Assembly (NCBI GenBank): GCA_963575745.1
Contig: CAUYUJ010015514.1
Coordinates: 259,282-323,281 of the forward strand
DNA from: Prorocentrum cordatum
Lineage: Eukaryota; Sar; Dinophyceae; Prorocentrales; Prorocentraceae
DNA length: 64,000 nucleotides
Reading direction: 5' to 3'
The notes under the pieces were generated by a model, which was not told the DNA's origin, searched no databases, and saw nothing but the letters and a program-made list of their open reading frames with translations. The translations under genes were made by a program, and so were the position numbers. How positions within the stretch are numbered: the first letter of the stretch is position 1; each line of letters opens with the position of its first letter. Below are positions 53,423-64,000 of this stretch, piece by piece.

Positions 53423-54986
53423 TCAAAGTTTCGCGGCATCATCCGCTGTTTTGTGCCATCTCTGCGTACTCAAAGGAAGCCCTGCCAATTCACGTCTATG
53501 TGCACAATTCTTCTCATGCTGAACTGCTCCTCGTTTTGTTTGAAAACACGTGGCACAATGCTGGCACTCAACTGTGCGATCCTTCTGCGTACTCATGCAA
53601 TGTCGTGTGCGTGCAATCCACATAGCATAAGGCATATGCAATCAAGATCTTTCATGTGCAGCCGTTTAGTTATAGATAAGAACGTCTCCGAACACCATTG
53701 GCATTTAAGCGGTGGTGCCGAATCTGGGCGAGGCGGCCTCTGGAGGCCGCTGATAGACGGTGGAATGCAACCTCGCCTGGTAAGCAATATTTCAGCAACT
53801 TTCCAATCTTCATCATCCAGCGCCGAGCGGCACCGTGTACATTTCGAGCACACTGCACAACCCCATCCCTGATACTTACCACCAAAGCAACATCCATGCA
53901 CCCGACAGCCATGGCACGCACTACGAACACGGCAATTGACGCCCCGACATTGACGTTTGAATGAGGCCTCTGGGATCGGGAACTCCTCCAGGGTAGCTTT
54001 GATAATTTCTTGGCCCTCTCGACTTCCCCAACCCCCTGGAGGATAGAAGCTCTTGTAGGCCCTCTTGCGTTCCTTCTCCTTCCTCCCCTTGGTCTTTCCC
54101 TCCTCCTCTCTCTTTGTCCTGGCCTCCTCAATATTTTTCTTGATGTCCGTCGCCGTCGTTGCGATCGTCGTTTCCGCCTCCTCCCTCTTCCTCTTCAAGG
54201 TGTTGCGAACCGCCATGGGGATAACCTCAGTCAAGCCTTGGCGGGGCCAGAGCCCCGACGAAGTTGACCTCGAGGACCTTCCGAGACTCGATCCCCCCCA
54301 ACGTGAGCGCGACCAGGGGCCCGAACGCACGCTCCAGGCCGGGGTCTCTTTCCCCGTGCACGACGACGAACGGCGGGGGGAACCGCGACAGGAGGATCAG
54401 CGACTTCTATAGGCACAGGCAGGGCTTGCATTCCAACGCACCGTCGCTTAGGAGCTGAGGGGGCCAGACCAGGAACACGCTGAGCATCCACTGCTGCTCG
54501 AATGCGTGCCACGCGTGCGACTTCAGCCTCAACAACACTCTGACGTTGTACCTCGACCGTTGCCTGACCACCCACACCTTCTGCTCTTTTTGCCACGCGA
54601 CGTCTGCGCTCAGCTGCGACTCGGCGTCTTCTGCCCGAGTCTCTCGCTTTGCACTGCAATGCGTGTGCTCGCAGTTGCCGAGAGAGCCAAAAATCGGTGA
54701 TACAGTCGGCCAGGCAGAACGGGCACTGCGCTTGCCCCTCCGAGTTGAACTCCGCCCATGATAAAGCCGCGAGACGGGCCAGTTGCCGAGCCAGGGTCGA
54801 ATCCACCACCCCGCCTGGTGCATGCTTAATCCTCCACACCTTCTGATGGTCCTTTTTCCCTCTCCGCCTTCGCCCAGCAACGAATAATTTTGCGCCAACA
54901 CAAACGCTGAGCAGCGTGTCCTTGCCACGCTTGCTCCCGAAAATATCTAGATGCCCCCTCTTCCTCCGCATACTTAAGCGCCTCAT
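53423..54986 (-). pseudogene. LINE-2 C-terminal zinc-finger region
   Basis: Three frames together show a C2HC-like finger (CPFCLADCITDFWLSRQLRA then HALQC), a Lys/Glu-rich basic stretch (KRKREEAETTIATTATDIKK), a Cys-rich block (CRGVNCRVRSACHGCRVHGC, then CCFGGKYQGWGCAVC and CTRC), and CQWCSETFLSITKRLH. It ends with CQHCATCFQTKRGAVQHEKN (C2H2 type). Probably nucleic-acid binding; breaks at about 54.3 and 53.65 kb. Confidence 0.65.
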
Positions 54987-55257
54987 CTACACGTTTAGTA
55001 TACTGGCTTCGAGTAGTCGGGCGAACCGTGCGATGTCGATCCCGTGTACATTCCGCGAACTCTTTCAACCGTCCGAAGCGAACCCGTCGTTCGAGTCGAT
55101 GTTCAGGGAGTCGAACGATGTGGCCTAAAAATTGCAACTGTCGCTGACCGATATATACACGAATCGAGTCGGCTCCGTACTTTTCCTTCAAACCCTGCAT
55201 CGTGATCTTCTCATCGTGCATCGTGCGCATCTTCTGGCAGCTAATACCTCTAACCAC
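54826..55257 (-). pseudogene. LINE-2 post-RT region
   Basis: 143 codons: KYGADSIRVYIGQRQLQFLG and HIVRLPEHRLERRVRFGRLK match the region that follows the RT thumb in many LINEs (Q-L-x-F-L-G-H-I-x-R-x-P). The open frame joins the zinc-finger segment by another frame change near 54.95 kb. Confidence 0.7.
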
Positions 55258-55443
55258 TTTCTTCCAGAAAACCTCATAGGAGTTCAGCTGAGATGACGCA
55301 AAACTCCTCGCCTCGCAACCGTAAAGAAGGGCAGCTAATACTGTGGCCTTGACAGGACGGCCCAGCGTTTTAGGTTCAAGGCCCCACCTAGGGATGTGGT
55401 TGAATACTTTGCGCCATATTACCCATGCCCTGGAGAGCCTTTC

Positions 55444-56538
55444 CTAGGCGCCCCTGTCATGCGCCCCGTCGTCCTGGACCCAAGCCCCCAGAAACCGCAC
55501 AGCCTTGGAATGAGGTTCCGCCTCCTGTGGCGTCACCTCACCCGTACGCAGGCGCTCGTACTTCTCTGGGGCTACTTCCTGTCCCCAAGCTCGAAGGGTC
55601 TCTTCTAGGAGTCGCTCTAATTCCGCTCGCTGGTCCGCTTGAACAATCACGTTCGCGTCGTCTGCGAAAAGGAGCTCTAAAATGCGGCTCGTCTCCGAAC
55701 GGGCGGCGCGCTTAAGGTTAGGTCGCCCCCCTCCCTCCCGAAGCCGTCTCCCTTCACGACTGGCTACCGTGACCCCCGCCTCTGGAAACAGAGCTAAAGC
55801 GCGCTGCGTGAAATCGCACATCGCGCGCGCGTGAAACAAGCTAAACTCCCCACGGGCATCCTTCTCTCAACCCCCGAGACAAGCGAAAAGCCTCGCTGCT
55901 ACCACTCTGCGTTCTAATAGTATATGTCGTCATAGCGTGCAATCCTAACATCACTCTTGCACATCTAGCTGGCGCTCCACTTCTTTCTAGAACGGCCCCC
56001 ATACCCGATCGGACAACTCGAGGGCACGCTTTACGAACGTCTGCCATAATCAACGCCAGGTCCTTTTTGGGCCCCGCCCAGGATCTCAAAGGTAGCCTCT
56101 GCCAACAACTCCAAAACATTTCGTGGAATAAAAATCGGCCCCATCGTGGATCTGCACTGTCTGAAACCCCACTGCGTCTCTCGCCAGAGACCATGTCGTT
56201 CACAATGATCACGTAGCCGCGTCGAAATAACTAACCTCGGCGAGGATCCTGCTAATAATGGCAATCAACCAAGTGAATCTCTAATTCGAAAGCTTTGATA
56301 TGTCCCCTGTCTTAGATAATATGACCCCCACCGCCGTATTAAATGCCTGTTCCCAATTCTCTGGTTCCTGAACCCAAACTCCACGAATCAACTTCACAAT
56401 CTCCATCATAAAACGATCCCCACTCCATGTAATATTATTAACGGTAACATCATCCTCTCCCGATTGGCTCTCCTTCATCTCTGCGATAGCGCGTGCGATC
56501 TCATCAGCATCTGGAAGTTCGTCAAGGCGAGGATCCAC
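55444..56538 (-). pseudogene. LINE-2 reverse transcriptase
   Basis: Assembled from three frames. Fingers: ELPDADEIARAIAEMKESQS, then GVILSKTGDISKLSNYR-like and WGFRQCRSTMG. Motif A: LALIMADVRKACPRVVRSGM with the catalytic Asp. Motif B: FRLSRGLREGCPWG. Motif C: ILELLFADDANVIVQADQRA with FADD. Motif D: LRAWGQEVAPEKYERL, followed by VRFLGAWVQDDG. Frameshifts near 56.27 and 55.84 kb. Confidence 0.85.
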
Positions 56539-57742
56539 CGCAATCTCCGGCCGGCATGCCTCTCTCGAGGACCTCTGGTTTCACCTCGCCCTCGTCAGCC
56601 CCCATCACCGTTTTGACAAAAGATGCTGCCTCCTCCGCCGCGAAAGGGTCCTGACCCCTCCGACTCTTGCCGTGCGCATGTACACCCAGTTTTTGCAAGG
56701 GTTTGTAAACGTAGCCCAAGTCCGCCCTTGCCGTAGCTCTCTGTAACTCAAGGGTAATCGTCTCAACCCAATGTTCTCTGGCCTGATTCCTAAAGATATT
56801 CAGCTGTCGGCGCATGCAAAACGTATCTCGGCACATCTGCTTGCCCCCCTCTGCCCCCTGTCGTTTCCGTGCTTGTTCCCAGAGACCCGCAATCTGCATC
56901 TCGGTTCGTTCGATATGATCTATGTCTCGATCGCAATACGGGGCCCCGAGTTTGCCTAGCTTGCCCCTGCCCGCCACCTCCTCCGCACTCGCAACCAAGA
57001 TCCTGGATAGTTCCGCCCAAGGAATAAAACCTCCCTCGTCCCAGAATTTGCGTTCCAGCTCTGTTGCCTCCTTCTCCTCCTCCTCGTCCTGCTGCTGGCT
57101 CATCTGGGGGGTCTCTATGGGCTCCTCGGGATACTGTTGCCAAGCCTCCTCCGCCTCCTCTTCCAACTGCATCATCTCCTCGAAGTCCATCTCCTGATCC
57201 TCCATGTTCAGCTGTGGAGGTGCTGGTTGCGGCGCTGCTGCTCCCGTCGTGCTTGTTTGCATGGCTTCGCGAAGGGTTCGCCGATGCCCTTCCCGCCCTC
57301 GATCTGCACACCTGTCCGCGGCCTCGTTGCCGACCGCCCCGCTGTGTCCCTTCACGTGTTTGAAAACCACGAATCGCTGTGCCTGTAGTCGTCTAGCCCA
57401 TTTCCGAACTACTTTTGCCAATGCAATGTTCGTCTTAGGTTTCCATTTCCCTGTTGCCGTCTTTGCTGCGTATTCTGAGTCATACAGCACAACCACTGAA
57501 CTAAAATTATGCTTTCCACGGCCCCTTCCATACAATTCTTTGCTTCCAAAAAGTATTGCACTCAACTCACCGGTGTTATTACTCGCCCGCGTCGCACCTA
57601 CAAACTCAACCCCCTTCTGAAGATAATTGCACTGATCCATGAAATTCATAACATACACCCTTCTCGGATAACGCCACTCCATCATCCTGCCGTGCCCTCT
57701 TCTGAAGTACTCGAGGCGCTGATGTAGGAACCATCCGTACAC
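56522..57742 (-). pseudogene. LINE-2 RNase H and linker
   Basis: RNase H motifs: ASNNTGELSAILFG (Glu), VVVLYDSEYAAKTATGKW (second Asp) and FKHVKGHSGAVGNEAADRCA (His and final Asp). The first Asp strand (TDGSYISAS) lies just above the first Met in the same open frame. After about residue 170 come an acidic Gln/Glu-rich linker and a helical segment (YCDRDIDHIERTEMQIAGLW) that leads toward the RT. The position before the RT is unusual for LINEs. Confidence 0.8.
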
Positions 57743-57817
57743 ATCTCAATCCAATTGTGTTGCCATTCCGTAAACGTCACGTGGCCTGTGCTCTTCTCGA
57801 TGTCCGTCTGCTGTCGT

Positions 57818-58366
57818 TCACTGAAATACTTCAGGCTGCTGATGCTCGTCATTTGTCGTCTCAGGTCTCAGTGCCTGGAGTCGACCTTCCACTGCCTGCC
57901 GGAACTCCTTGCGGTACTCTGCTGCTTCCCCCTCTCGTCCTCGCATTTTGTACAATAATAATTTGCCTTTCCGATCCTTTGGTTTTTCATGATTTGCCTG
58001 AATTGCATGATACCGAGCCGCTCGGATGCCACGTTTGTTATCTTTCTTATTTGGTGCCACTCTGATAACAGACTCTTTCGCCGCGTGATCTGTAAATGCA
58101 GAATTCGCTCGAGTCTTAATCACATGTCTGCCTGTCCGTAAAGGCGTACAAATAAAATCAATATCATACCAATTACCATTGCGATGCTGCCACGTGCCTC
58201 TCGTATCTAAGTATCTGAAACTCTCAACCCTCTTAAACTGTGTAGTCTGAATCCACTGCAGAAATCTCATTCCCCCCGCTGTCGTCTCCCGTTTCATTTT
58301 GAACTGTCCAATCTGTTCGTCAATCACCGCATCTTTGCCAATATGTGCATGCCAGTCCCCTGCCAA
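57818..58366 (-). pseudogene. LINE-2 endonuclease second half
   Basis: AGDWHAHIGKD is the G-D-x-N/H-x-H-I-G metal/catalytic motif. RGTWQHRNGNWYDIDFI is the T-W...D-x-I motif and SAFTDHAAKES holds the catalytic Asp-His. A basic tail follows (KKDNKRGIRAARYHAIQANH). Open for 182 codons; ends at a stop at 57818 just before the RNase H segment. Confidence 0.8.
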
Positions 58367-58387
58367 GAAGTATTGATCTCCTGCTTT

Positions 58388-58997
58388 TTACTGGAGAATA
58401 ACCGTCAACCCTCGAATGGTACGATATGCTTCATCCAGTTGTGAAGCTGCTGATCCCGTCGGAAGATGCACCGAGCCGGCGCCCGCTACGTCTCCAGTCG
58501 GCGTCGCCAAGGTAATTCCACATGACCGATCTCCTGTCCAGAAAAATTCCCCCCCTCCTGCTTGCCATGCCAGTCTAGCCGCAGTATTCATAATGGTACC
58601 AGTTCGACCTGCAATCAGCATCGAGTACTCCTCTATGTACACAATCTCTCTCCTGCCCAACGCACTCGTGGAGTTGCGCAGTTCTGAGAGACATGCCACG
58701 CCCCACTTTTCAGCCCTCATTGTTTGAATGATTTGGCGAAGTTTGAAACGATTCCCCATATCGTCCAGTCAAGACCTTGTGTATTGACCGTTCCAAGCGT
58801 AAAGCGGCTCTTACATTCGACTCGCAACCGTCGGGATGGCCGATGAGCATGACGAGTTCGTCCTCGGAGGCGCCCCCGATATGATTATTGGGCGCCTTGG
58901 CTGACCGCAGTCGGCCGAGTCGAGGTCCGTGCTGAAAAAAGATCGACTGCGAGCCAATGACCTTCACCCCGCGTCGCCACGCGGTCGGCGTCTGCAC
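58388..58997 (-). pseudogene. LINE-2 N-terminus and endonuclease first half
   Basis: The frame beginning MGNRFKLRQIIQTMRAEKWG contains VACLSELRNSTS (catalytic Glu region of APE endonucleases), GRTGTIMNTAARLAWQAGGG and GITLATPTGDVAGAGSVHLP. Upstream (58710-58997), in another frame, DELVMLIGHPDGCESNVRAA and LERSIHKVLT could be the preceding part of the same protein, linked by a frameshift near 58.75 kb. Confidence 0.65.
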
Positions 58998-59635
58998 CCT
59001 GCCCGCGAAAGAGGCGCAGCAGCCGCAATCTCCGTAACTTAGAGAGAACGGCGAAGATCAATTAGTCGGACCCGATGGTCACAAACTTCGTGTTGTACGC
59101 TATGCTCCGCTTCACTGTGGCCCACTTGCGGGTGATCTCCATCCACCGGCCCGTGCTCCTCGAACCCGTCGTTGGTGGGGGGCTTGAGACCGCCCCCCTG
59201 TCACTCAACGCCTGCCGCCACTGCTGCGGCCCACCTGCTAAATCTGCCTGGCTGGTTCCCGATCGCCCTTGGCTGCTCGGCTGTGCCTGAGCCCCTCATG
59301 GCGGGCTTCGCCTCGCCCACATGCGCCGCTGTGCGGTCTGCCGTGGATCGCCCGCGATGGCGCCGCAGCGCGCGCGCGGGAAGGACGGCGCCGCCTGGGG
59401 GGCGCTAGCTGGGGCGGGCCTCGGCCAGCCCCGAGGCCGTGGAAAGCGCGCGCACTTGCGCTGTGCCGCGACAGTCTGGTTGGCTGACCTGCCCCCCTGC
59501 CCAGTTCACGCGTTTCCTGCAATGCACCCGCCCTCGGCCATGCGCCCCTCTACCCTCCGATATGCCGCGGGCTGCTTCTACAGATGAAAAGGACGCGACA
59601 AACCAAGGTCGGCGGCAAACCCGGAGGAAAGCGAC
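58998..59635. other. Unassigned region
   Basis: About 640 bases upstream of LINE-2. Several overlapping open frames of Ala/Arg/Pro-rich composition on both strands, none convincing. No element signal recognised. Confidence 0.4.
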
Positions 59636-59815
59636 GAGCGGGGACAGGCCTTCCCAGAAGGCGGCGGGACTTCTCAGAAACCCTCGGGCCTTCTGAGAAG
59701 ACGCCCATGTCTTTGGAGAAGGCTAAGACAACTTCTGAAAAGGCCGGATGACTTCTGAACCTTTTGAAAAGGCCCGCCCCATCTGATTCCCCCCTGGGCT
59801 CGTCGCAGACAGAGA
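59636..59815. repeat. Foldback repeat, copy 1 (decayed)
   Basis: GGCCTTCCCAGAAGGCGGCG, then TCTCAGAAACCCTCG, then a mirror with CTTTTGAAAAGGCC. It aligns along its length with the element at 63351-63548, and its ends are weakly inverted (GCGACGAGC and GCTCGTCGC). Confidence 0.65.
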
Positions 59816-60254
59816 AATAGCTGAATTCGTGCTCGAGTGCGTCGAGATCATGCTCCAGGCTCAAAGCGTTTACTTTGTCAAAGCAAATGTCCGAAGTTCT
59901 ACGCACCTACGCGCTGTACCATCTGACTTACAAACTCCTTAAACGTATACGATGCCTGCGGCGGCATCTGCCGGTGGCGAACAGAAACCCCCGTGCGCGA
60001 AGAAGACGCAGACCTTTGGTCGCCACTCTGAACGTCGCAACGCTGTGGAAGCTGCTCTTTCTCCTGACCCTCGACTGGCGGCGGATGCAGACGCGTGGGT
60101 GGGCGAGAGCGCAGGGGAGAAATTCGGGCACTCTGCGGCGGCCCCACCCTCCCCCGAGCCGAGCAGCGGCGCCTTCGACGAGTCGATCAGCCCTTCGCCC
60201 GGCCAGCATTCTCCCGCCCCCGCCTATCAAGGCGCCGCGGGCAGCGGCACCCGC

Positions 60255-60424
60255 CGAACGGCCGTGTGACGAAGCGTGTGCGGGGTGTGCCGAAATTGAC
60301 TCGAATTCCCCAGTGAAGCCGAATGGGGCCACGAAGCGCGTGAGAGGTGTGCCGAGCTGGACCCGAGGCCTTCGGTGGAGCCCCCAGTGGACTTGACCCG
60401 AAACCTTCGGTGGAGCTCACTGGA

Positions 60425-60430
<6 letters not shown>
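60255..60430. repeat. Decayed 90-bp satellite units, inverted
   Basis: GACGAAGCGTGTGCGGGGTG and CCACGAAGCGCGTGAGAGGT are the reverse complement of the CACCCCTCACACGTTTCGTG part of the 90-bp unit at 1-1050; CCTTCGGTGGAGC matches its GCTCCACCGAAGG part. Confidence 0.7.
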
Positions 60431-60812
<382 letters not shown>

Positions 60813-61730
60813 TACCCGAACGCTCAGTGTTCTCCCCAGTGCCAGGGTTTTCATGCGACGCCAGCCAATACCCCCACTTCGTGGGGGGGCAATGCAAGCT
60901 CTACCAAACATCCACACGACTCTCGGGAACCACCCACACCCAGCTTCCCGCCCTATGACGTCAGGACACTTCACTTCGTGGCGCGCGGACGATCGTGGAT
61001 ACTACACTGGCGCCTCTTGGGGCCATCTTGAGCGCCTCTTGGGGCCATCTTGGGTTTTAAAGATTCATGAAGAGCCCGCGGGTGGATTTTGATATTTTTC
61101 GGATGAGAAAGTCTTGCGTTTGCATATGTTTTCGGAACATCGCATCTTGAAATTATTGAAATCACATTATGTTTGGCAGGATTTCGGCACGCGCGCGCGG
61201 CGGCCGCGCGCATGTGCACTTCGTGTCATTTTTTGCAAGGGATGGTGGCCCTCGTAGGCTCGCAACCGTTGTTGCAGAAGGTCGAAGCACCTGAAAAGGT
61301 TCCTCGCAAAGGCCCTTTTAACAGAAATGTTTAAAATCTGGTGGGTTTCCTAGGAATCCGCAAGAGCGCGCGGAAGGACATTTTGACAATTTTTTCTGAG
61401 AAAACCATTGGGTTTTTGATGTTTTTATGTTAAAATCGTTACGAAACCTAAGGTTTTGGAAGGATTTCGTCTTGCGCGCACGAATGTCCACTTTACCTTA
61501 TTTTTTGCAAGGGATTCTTGCAATTTGATCAAGTAAAAACAAGAATTTTCATTTTCTATTGTTTTTTGCAAGGGAAAACGAGCGTCAACAAAAAACCGGA
61601 TCCGGAGCTCATCCACTTTTCTGAAGCTTTCGCGAAAAAATGATGAAAATGTAGCTGCGGCCTAGGCGCGGCGCAGAGGTCGCGCACCAGGGGTCCCAAC
61701 AATAATAATTCTTTAGAAGGAATAATGTTC

Positions 61731-61735
<5 letters not shown>
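60813..61735. repeat. Tandem-duplicated unit, copy 1
   Basis: Starts near CCAGTGCCAGGGTTTTCAT (60836) and ends at CAGGGGTCCCAACAATAAT (61687). Copy 2 begins 974 bases later. Copy 1 has about 180 extra bases (61.00-61.20 kb), including CTCTTGGGGCCATCTTG, the CCCAAGAGG motif in reverse orientation. AT-richer, no gene. Confidence 0.85.
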
Positions 61736-61781
<46 letters not shown>

Positions 61782-61782
61782 T
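61736..61782. repeat. (CAA)n microsatellite
   Basis: About 15 CAA units following ATAATGTTCAA; the same context precedes the array at 62541. Confidence 0.95.
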
Positions 61783-62535
61783 ACTAGCACGTGGGGACAC
61801 TCCGTTCTCACCAGTGCCAGGGTTTTCATAGGAGGCGGGCAATACCCCCACTTTGTGGGGGGGCCGGTTCAAGCTCTACCAAATTTCCAAACGACTCTTC
61901 GCCACCACCCACACCCAGCTTCCCGCCCTATGACGTTCGGACACTTCACTTCGTGGCATGCGGACGACCGTGGCTACTATTCAGGGCCCCGCGGCCGACG
62001 ACGACGGCGTGCGCGCGCGAAGAAAAAACGAATGTGTCCCGCATGGTATTATTTGACAGGGATGATGGCCCTGGCAGGTGCGCAACCGTTGTTGCAGAAG
62101 TTCGAAAAAGTTGCTCGCAAAAGCCCGTTTGACAGAAATGTTTAAAAAGTGTTGGGTTTCCTACGAATCCGCAAGAGCGCGCGGGATGAAATTTTGACAA
62201 TTTTGTTTTGAAAAACCATTGGTTTTTTGATGTTTTTATGTTAAAATCGCTACGAAAACTAAGGTTTTGGAAGGATTTCGTCTTGCGCGCGCGAATGTCC
62301 ACTTTACCTTATTTTTTGCAAGGGATTCTTGAAGTTTGGTTATGTTAGAACAAGAAATGTCCACTTTAGCTTATTTTTTGCAAGGGAAAACCGATCGTAA
62401 CAACACAACCGGATCCGGACCAACCCGTTTTGCCTGAGACTTCCTCACGAAAATGATGAAAATGTGGCTGCGGCCTAGGCGCGGCGGGGGGGTCGTGCAC
62501 CAGGGGTCCCAACAATAATTATTCTTTAGAAGTAA
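61783..62535. repeat. Tandem-duplicated unit, copy 2
   Basis: Matches copy 1 over most of its length, most strongly at 62195-62330 against 61385-61520 (ATGTTTTTATGTTAAAATCG and AAGGTTTTGGAAGGATTTCG). Ends CAGGGGTCCCAACAATAAT like copy 1. Confidence 0.85.
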
Positions 62536-62743
62536 TAATGTTCAACAACAACAACAACACCAACACCAACAACAACAACAACAACAGCAGCAACAACAAC
62601 GACGACGATGACGACGACGACAACGACACCAACACCAACACCAACACCACCAACAACAGCAGCAGCACCAACACCAACAACAACAGCAGCAACAACAACA
62701 ATCATAACAACACCAACAACAACAACACCACCACCACCACCAC

Positions 62744-62774
<31 letters not shown>

Positions 62775-62905
62775 GACAATTGCATCAGCAGCAGCAGCAG
62801 CAGCACCAACAACAACAGCAGCAGCGACAACAGCAACAGCAACAGCAACAGCAACACCAGCAGCAACAACAGCAACAGCAGCAACAGCAGCAACAACAAA
62901 AGTGC
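62536..62905. repeat. (CAA/CAG)n microsatellite
   Basis: Long run of CAA, CAC, CAG and CGA triplets following ATAATGTTCAA. Confidence 0.95.
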
Positions 62906-63049
62906 CCGCTCGTCCTCCCGCCCTGGGCTGTACGCAACGTGGATTTTTACCCAAACCGAAAACGGCCCGTGCCTTCATTTTCTGGCTGGCGCTGCTCGGG
63001 CTCCACCTCCTTACCGAAATGTTGTCGTCTTCGTCATCCTCGGTATCGT

Positions 63050-63300
63050 CACGCTTACCGGCGCCTCGCACGCATGTCGTGCTTCCAACGGGGTCCTACC
63101 CAACACCCGAGCCACACAGGCAGCCCCAGCGCGCGCGCTCTCGCATGCTTTCACTGGACAGCCTCAGCCCCCTCACGCAGGTCGTGCTCCAGACAAAGCC
63201 CTCCACCGACGTCCCAGCGAGGACGTCCACATACTTTGGCTGGACAGTGTTTGGCCACCTCTCACGCACGTCGTTACCCGTACCCTCATCGATAAACACC
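63050..63300. repeat. Decayed 90-bp satellite units, same orientation as 1-1050
   Basis: Three degenerate units spaced about 87-108 bases: CCTCGCACGCATGTCGTG, CCCCTCACGCAGGTCGTG and CCTCTCACGCACGTCG correspond to CCCCTCACACGTTTCGTG, with CCTCCACCGACGTCCCAG like the CTCCACCGAAGGCCCCAG part. Confidence 0.55.
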
Positions 63301-63350
63301 CCCGCACCCACTCGACCAGCCGCCAACCAGGAACAACGAGCCCCTCTTTC

Positions 63351-63548
63351 TCGGCGGCGAGCGAGGGGGGAAGTGAGAGGGAGAAGGCCTTCTCAGAAGG
63401 CGGCGGGATTTCTCAGAAGCCCTCGCGCCTTTTGTGAGGTTTCCTGCGTCCTCGGGGAAGGCTCAGAAAACTTCTCGAAGGCGGGGGGGCTTCCGAGCCT
63501 TCTGAGAAGGCCTTCTCCTTCTCATTTCCCCCCCTCGCTCGCCGCCGA
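63351..63548. mobile_element. 198-bp foldback (MITE-like) element
   Basis: Left end TCGGCGGCGAGCGAGGGGGG and right end CCCCCCCTCGCTCGCCGCCGA (63528-63548) are inverted, and complementarity continues inward through GAGAAGGCCTTCTCAGAAGG, giving about 50-bp arms around a core of about 100 bases. No target duplication is evident. Related to 59636-59815. Confidence 0.75.
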
Positions 63549-64000
63549 TTGTCATCCCCGTCCAAAAAAACACTACGACGTGCACGTAGCGGCAGTGACT
63601 GGGCGCCCCGTCAGCACTCAGCATCGTTGCGTTTCAGCCAGGATGGCGGGGGGGGGGATCGCCAACGGATTGCGAGAGCACACGCCGTACACCACGTCGG
63701 CCATCCCGCCGCCTTCTTGCTCCGGTGTTTGGCAGGAGCAGGTCGGGGGAGCGACAGAGTATCAATGCCACGCCGCCGCGGGGGCCCCCTGGGCCCCATC
63801 GGCATGTTAATGTCGATGTGCGCTGTCTTTTTCAGACGAAGCATTATGTCGGGCGTGTCCCCCTACAAAGGGATTTTCGACCAAAACATGAAAAATACTC
63901 GGAAAAAAACCAGAAAGGTAAAAAAATACTCAAAAAATACTCCCCTGACTATTTTTGGATTATTTTTGGGGGTATTTAAAATTTTTCGTCGGAAATCCCC
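63549..64000. other. Unassigned terminal region
   Basis: No gene recognised. The last 150 bases are AT-rich with several AAAAATACTC repeats (63890-63945). Confidence 0.4.

Larger units (their letters stand above)
53423..58997 (-). mobile_element. Second LINE-like element: endonuclease, RNase H, RT, zinc fingers
   Basis: Minus-strand series of segments: APE endonuclease (58.8-57.8 kb), RNase H (57.7-57.3 kb), RT (56.5-55.4 kb), then C2H2/Cys-rich fingers (54.9-53.4 kb). About 5.6 kb, with several frameshifts. RNase H lies between endonuclease and RT rather than after RT. No tail or target duplication identified. It is distinct in sequence from the giant element and is less GC-rich. Confidence 0.8.

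Noticed and set aside
59238-60396. Plus- and minus-strand open frames of 70-170 codons
   Set aside because: Random Arg/Ala/Pro-rich composition in GC-rich DNA, with no motif and competing frames on both strands.
62538-63810. Asn/Thr/Ser-rich open frames
   Set aside because: CAA/CAG repeat translation continuing into decayed satellite sequence.

Overview
The window reads as nuclear DNA of a dinoflagellate. An exact copy of the dinoflagellate trans-spliced leader lies at 43101-43122. The sequence is GC-rich, there are no bacterial-style operons or ribosome-binding sites, and almost everything is mobile-element debris, simple repeats and minisatellites. The high GC suggests a Prorocentrum-like rather than a Symbiodinium-like genome; that last step is inference. 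I see no rRNA, tRNA or CRISPR.

Layout. 1-1050: array of a 90-bp satellite. 1088-39297 (minus strand): remains of one very large non-LTR (LINE-like) retrotransposon, about 28.9 kb once a nested insertion is subtracted. In coding order it holds long proline/serine/arginine-rich and uncharacterised gag-like segments (39.3-29.8 kb, including a RING finger at about 33.5 kb), a C5 cytosine DNA methyltransferase (18.45-17.0 kb), an APE-type endonuclease (17.0-16.1 kb), a reverse transcriptase (15.4-14.4 kb), a Zn knuckle and RNase H (13.0-11.9 kb), a UPF1-like SF1 helicase (9.7-8.1 kb) with a long Cys-rich tail (to 4.2 kb), then a roughly 3-kb repeat-rich 3' region ending in oligo(A). The frame breaks at nearly every segment junction, so this copy is dead.

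20463-29817: a 9,355-bp DNA transposon inserted in the gag-like part of that element. It has imperfect 36-bp terminal inverted repeats and a 4-bp GTAG target duplication. It carries an 878-aa transposase-like ORF and a second ORF of about 750 aa. Removing it joins the host reading frame exactly.

39.4-47.5 kb: element fragments, microsatellites and CCCAAGAGG-type minisatellites, plus the only plausible ordinary gene: a retroposed, spliced-leader-marked FkbM-like gene at 43207-44208 (+). 47.6-51.8 kb: degenerate Ty1/copia gag-pol (minus). 52.0-53.2 kb: an intact 225-aa unknown ORF (minus) and a fragment. 53.4-59.0 kb: a second LINE-like element (minus) with the unusual order endonuclease - RNase H - RT - zinc fingers. 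59-64 kb: foldback elements, decayed 90-bp satellite copies, CAA/CGA repeats and a duplicated unit of about 0.8-1 kb.

How parts relate: nearly all coding is on the minus strand. The methyltransferase, helicase and RING domains travel with endonuclease/RT/RNase H in one retroelement. A 69-bp extremely 5'-truncated copy of that family's 3' end, with oligo(A) and a 14-bp target duplication at 39381-39477, shows that the family transposed by target-primed reverse transcription. Two short dispersed signals in the large element, a CCCAGGGA motif and a covarying TGAAG hairpin, are not explained by its coding content.
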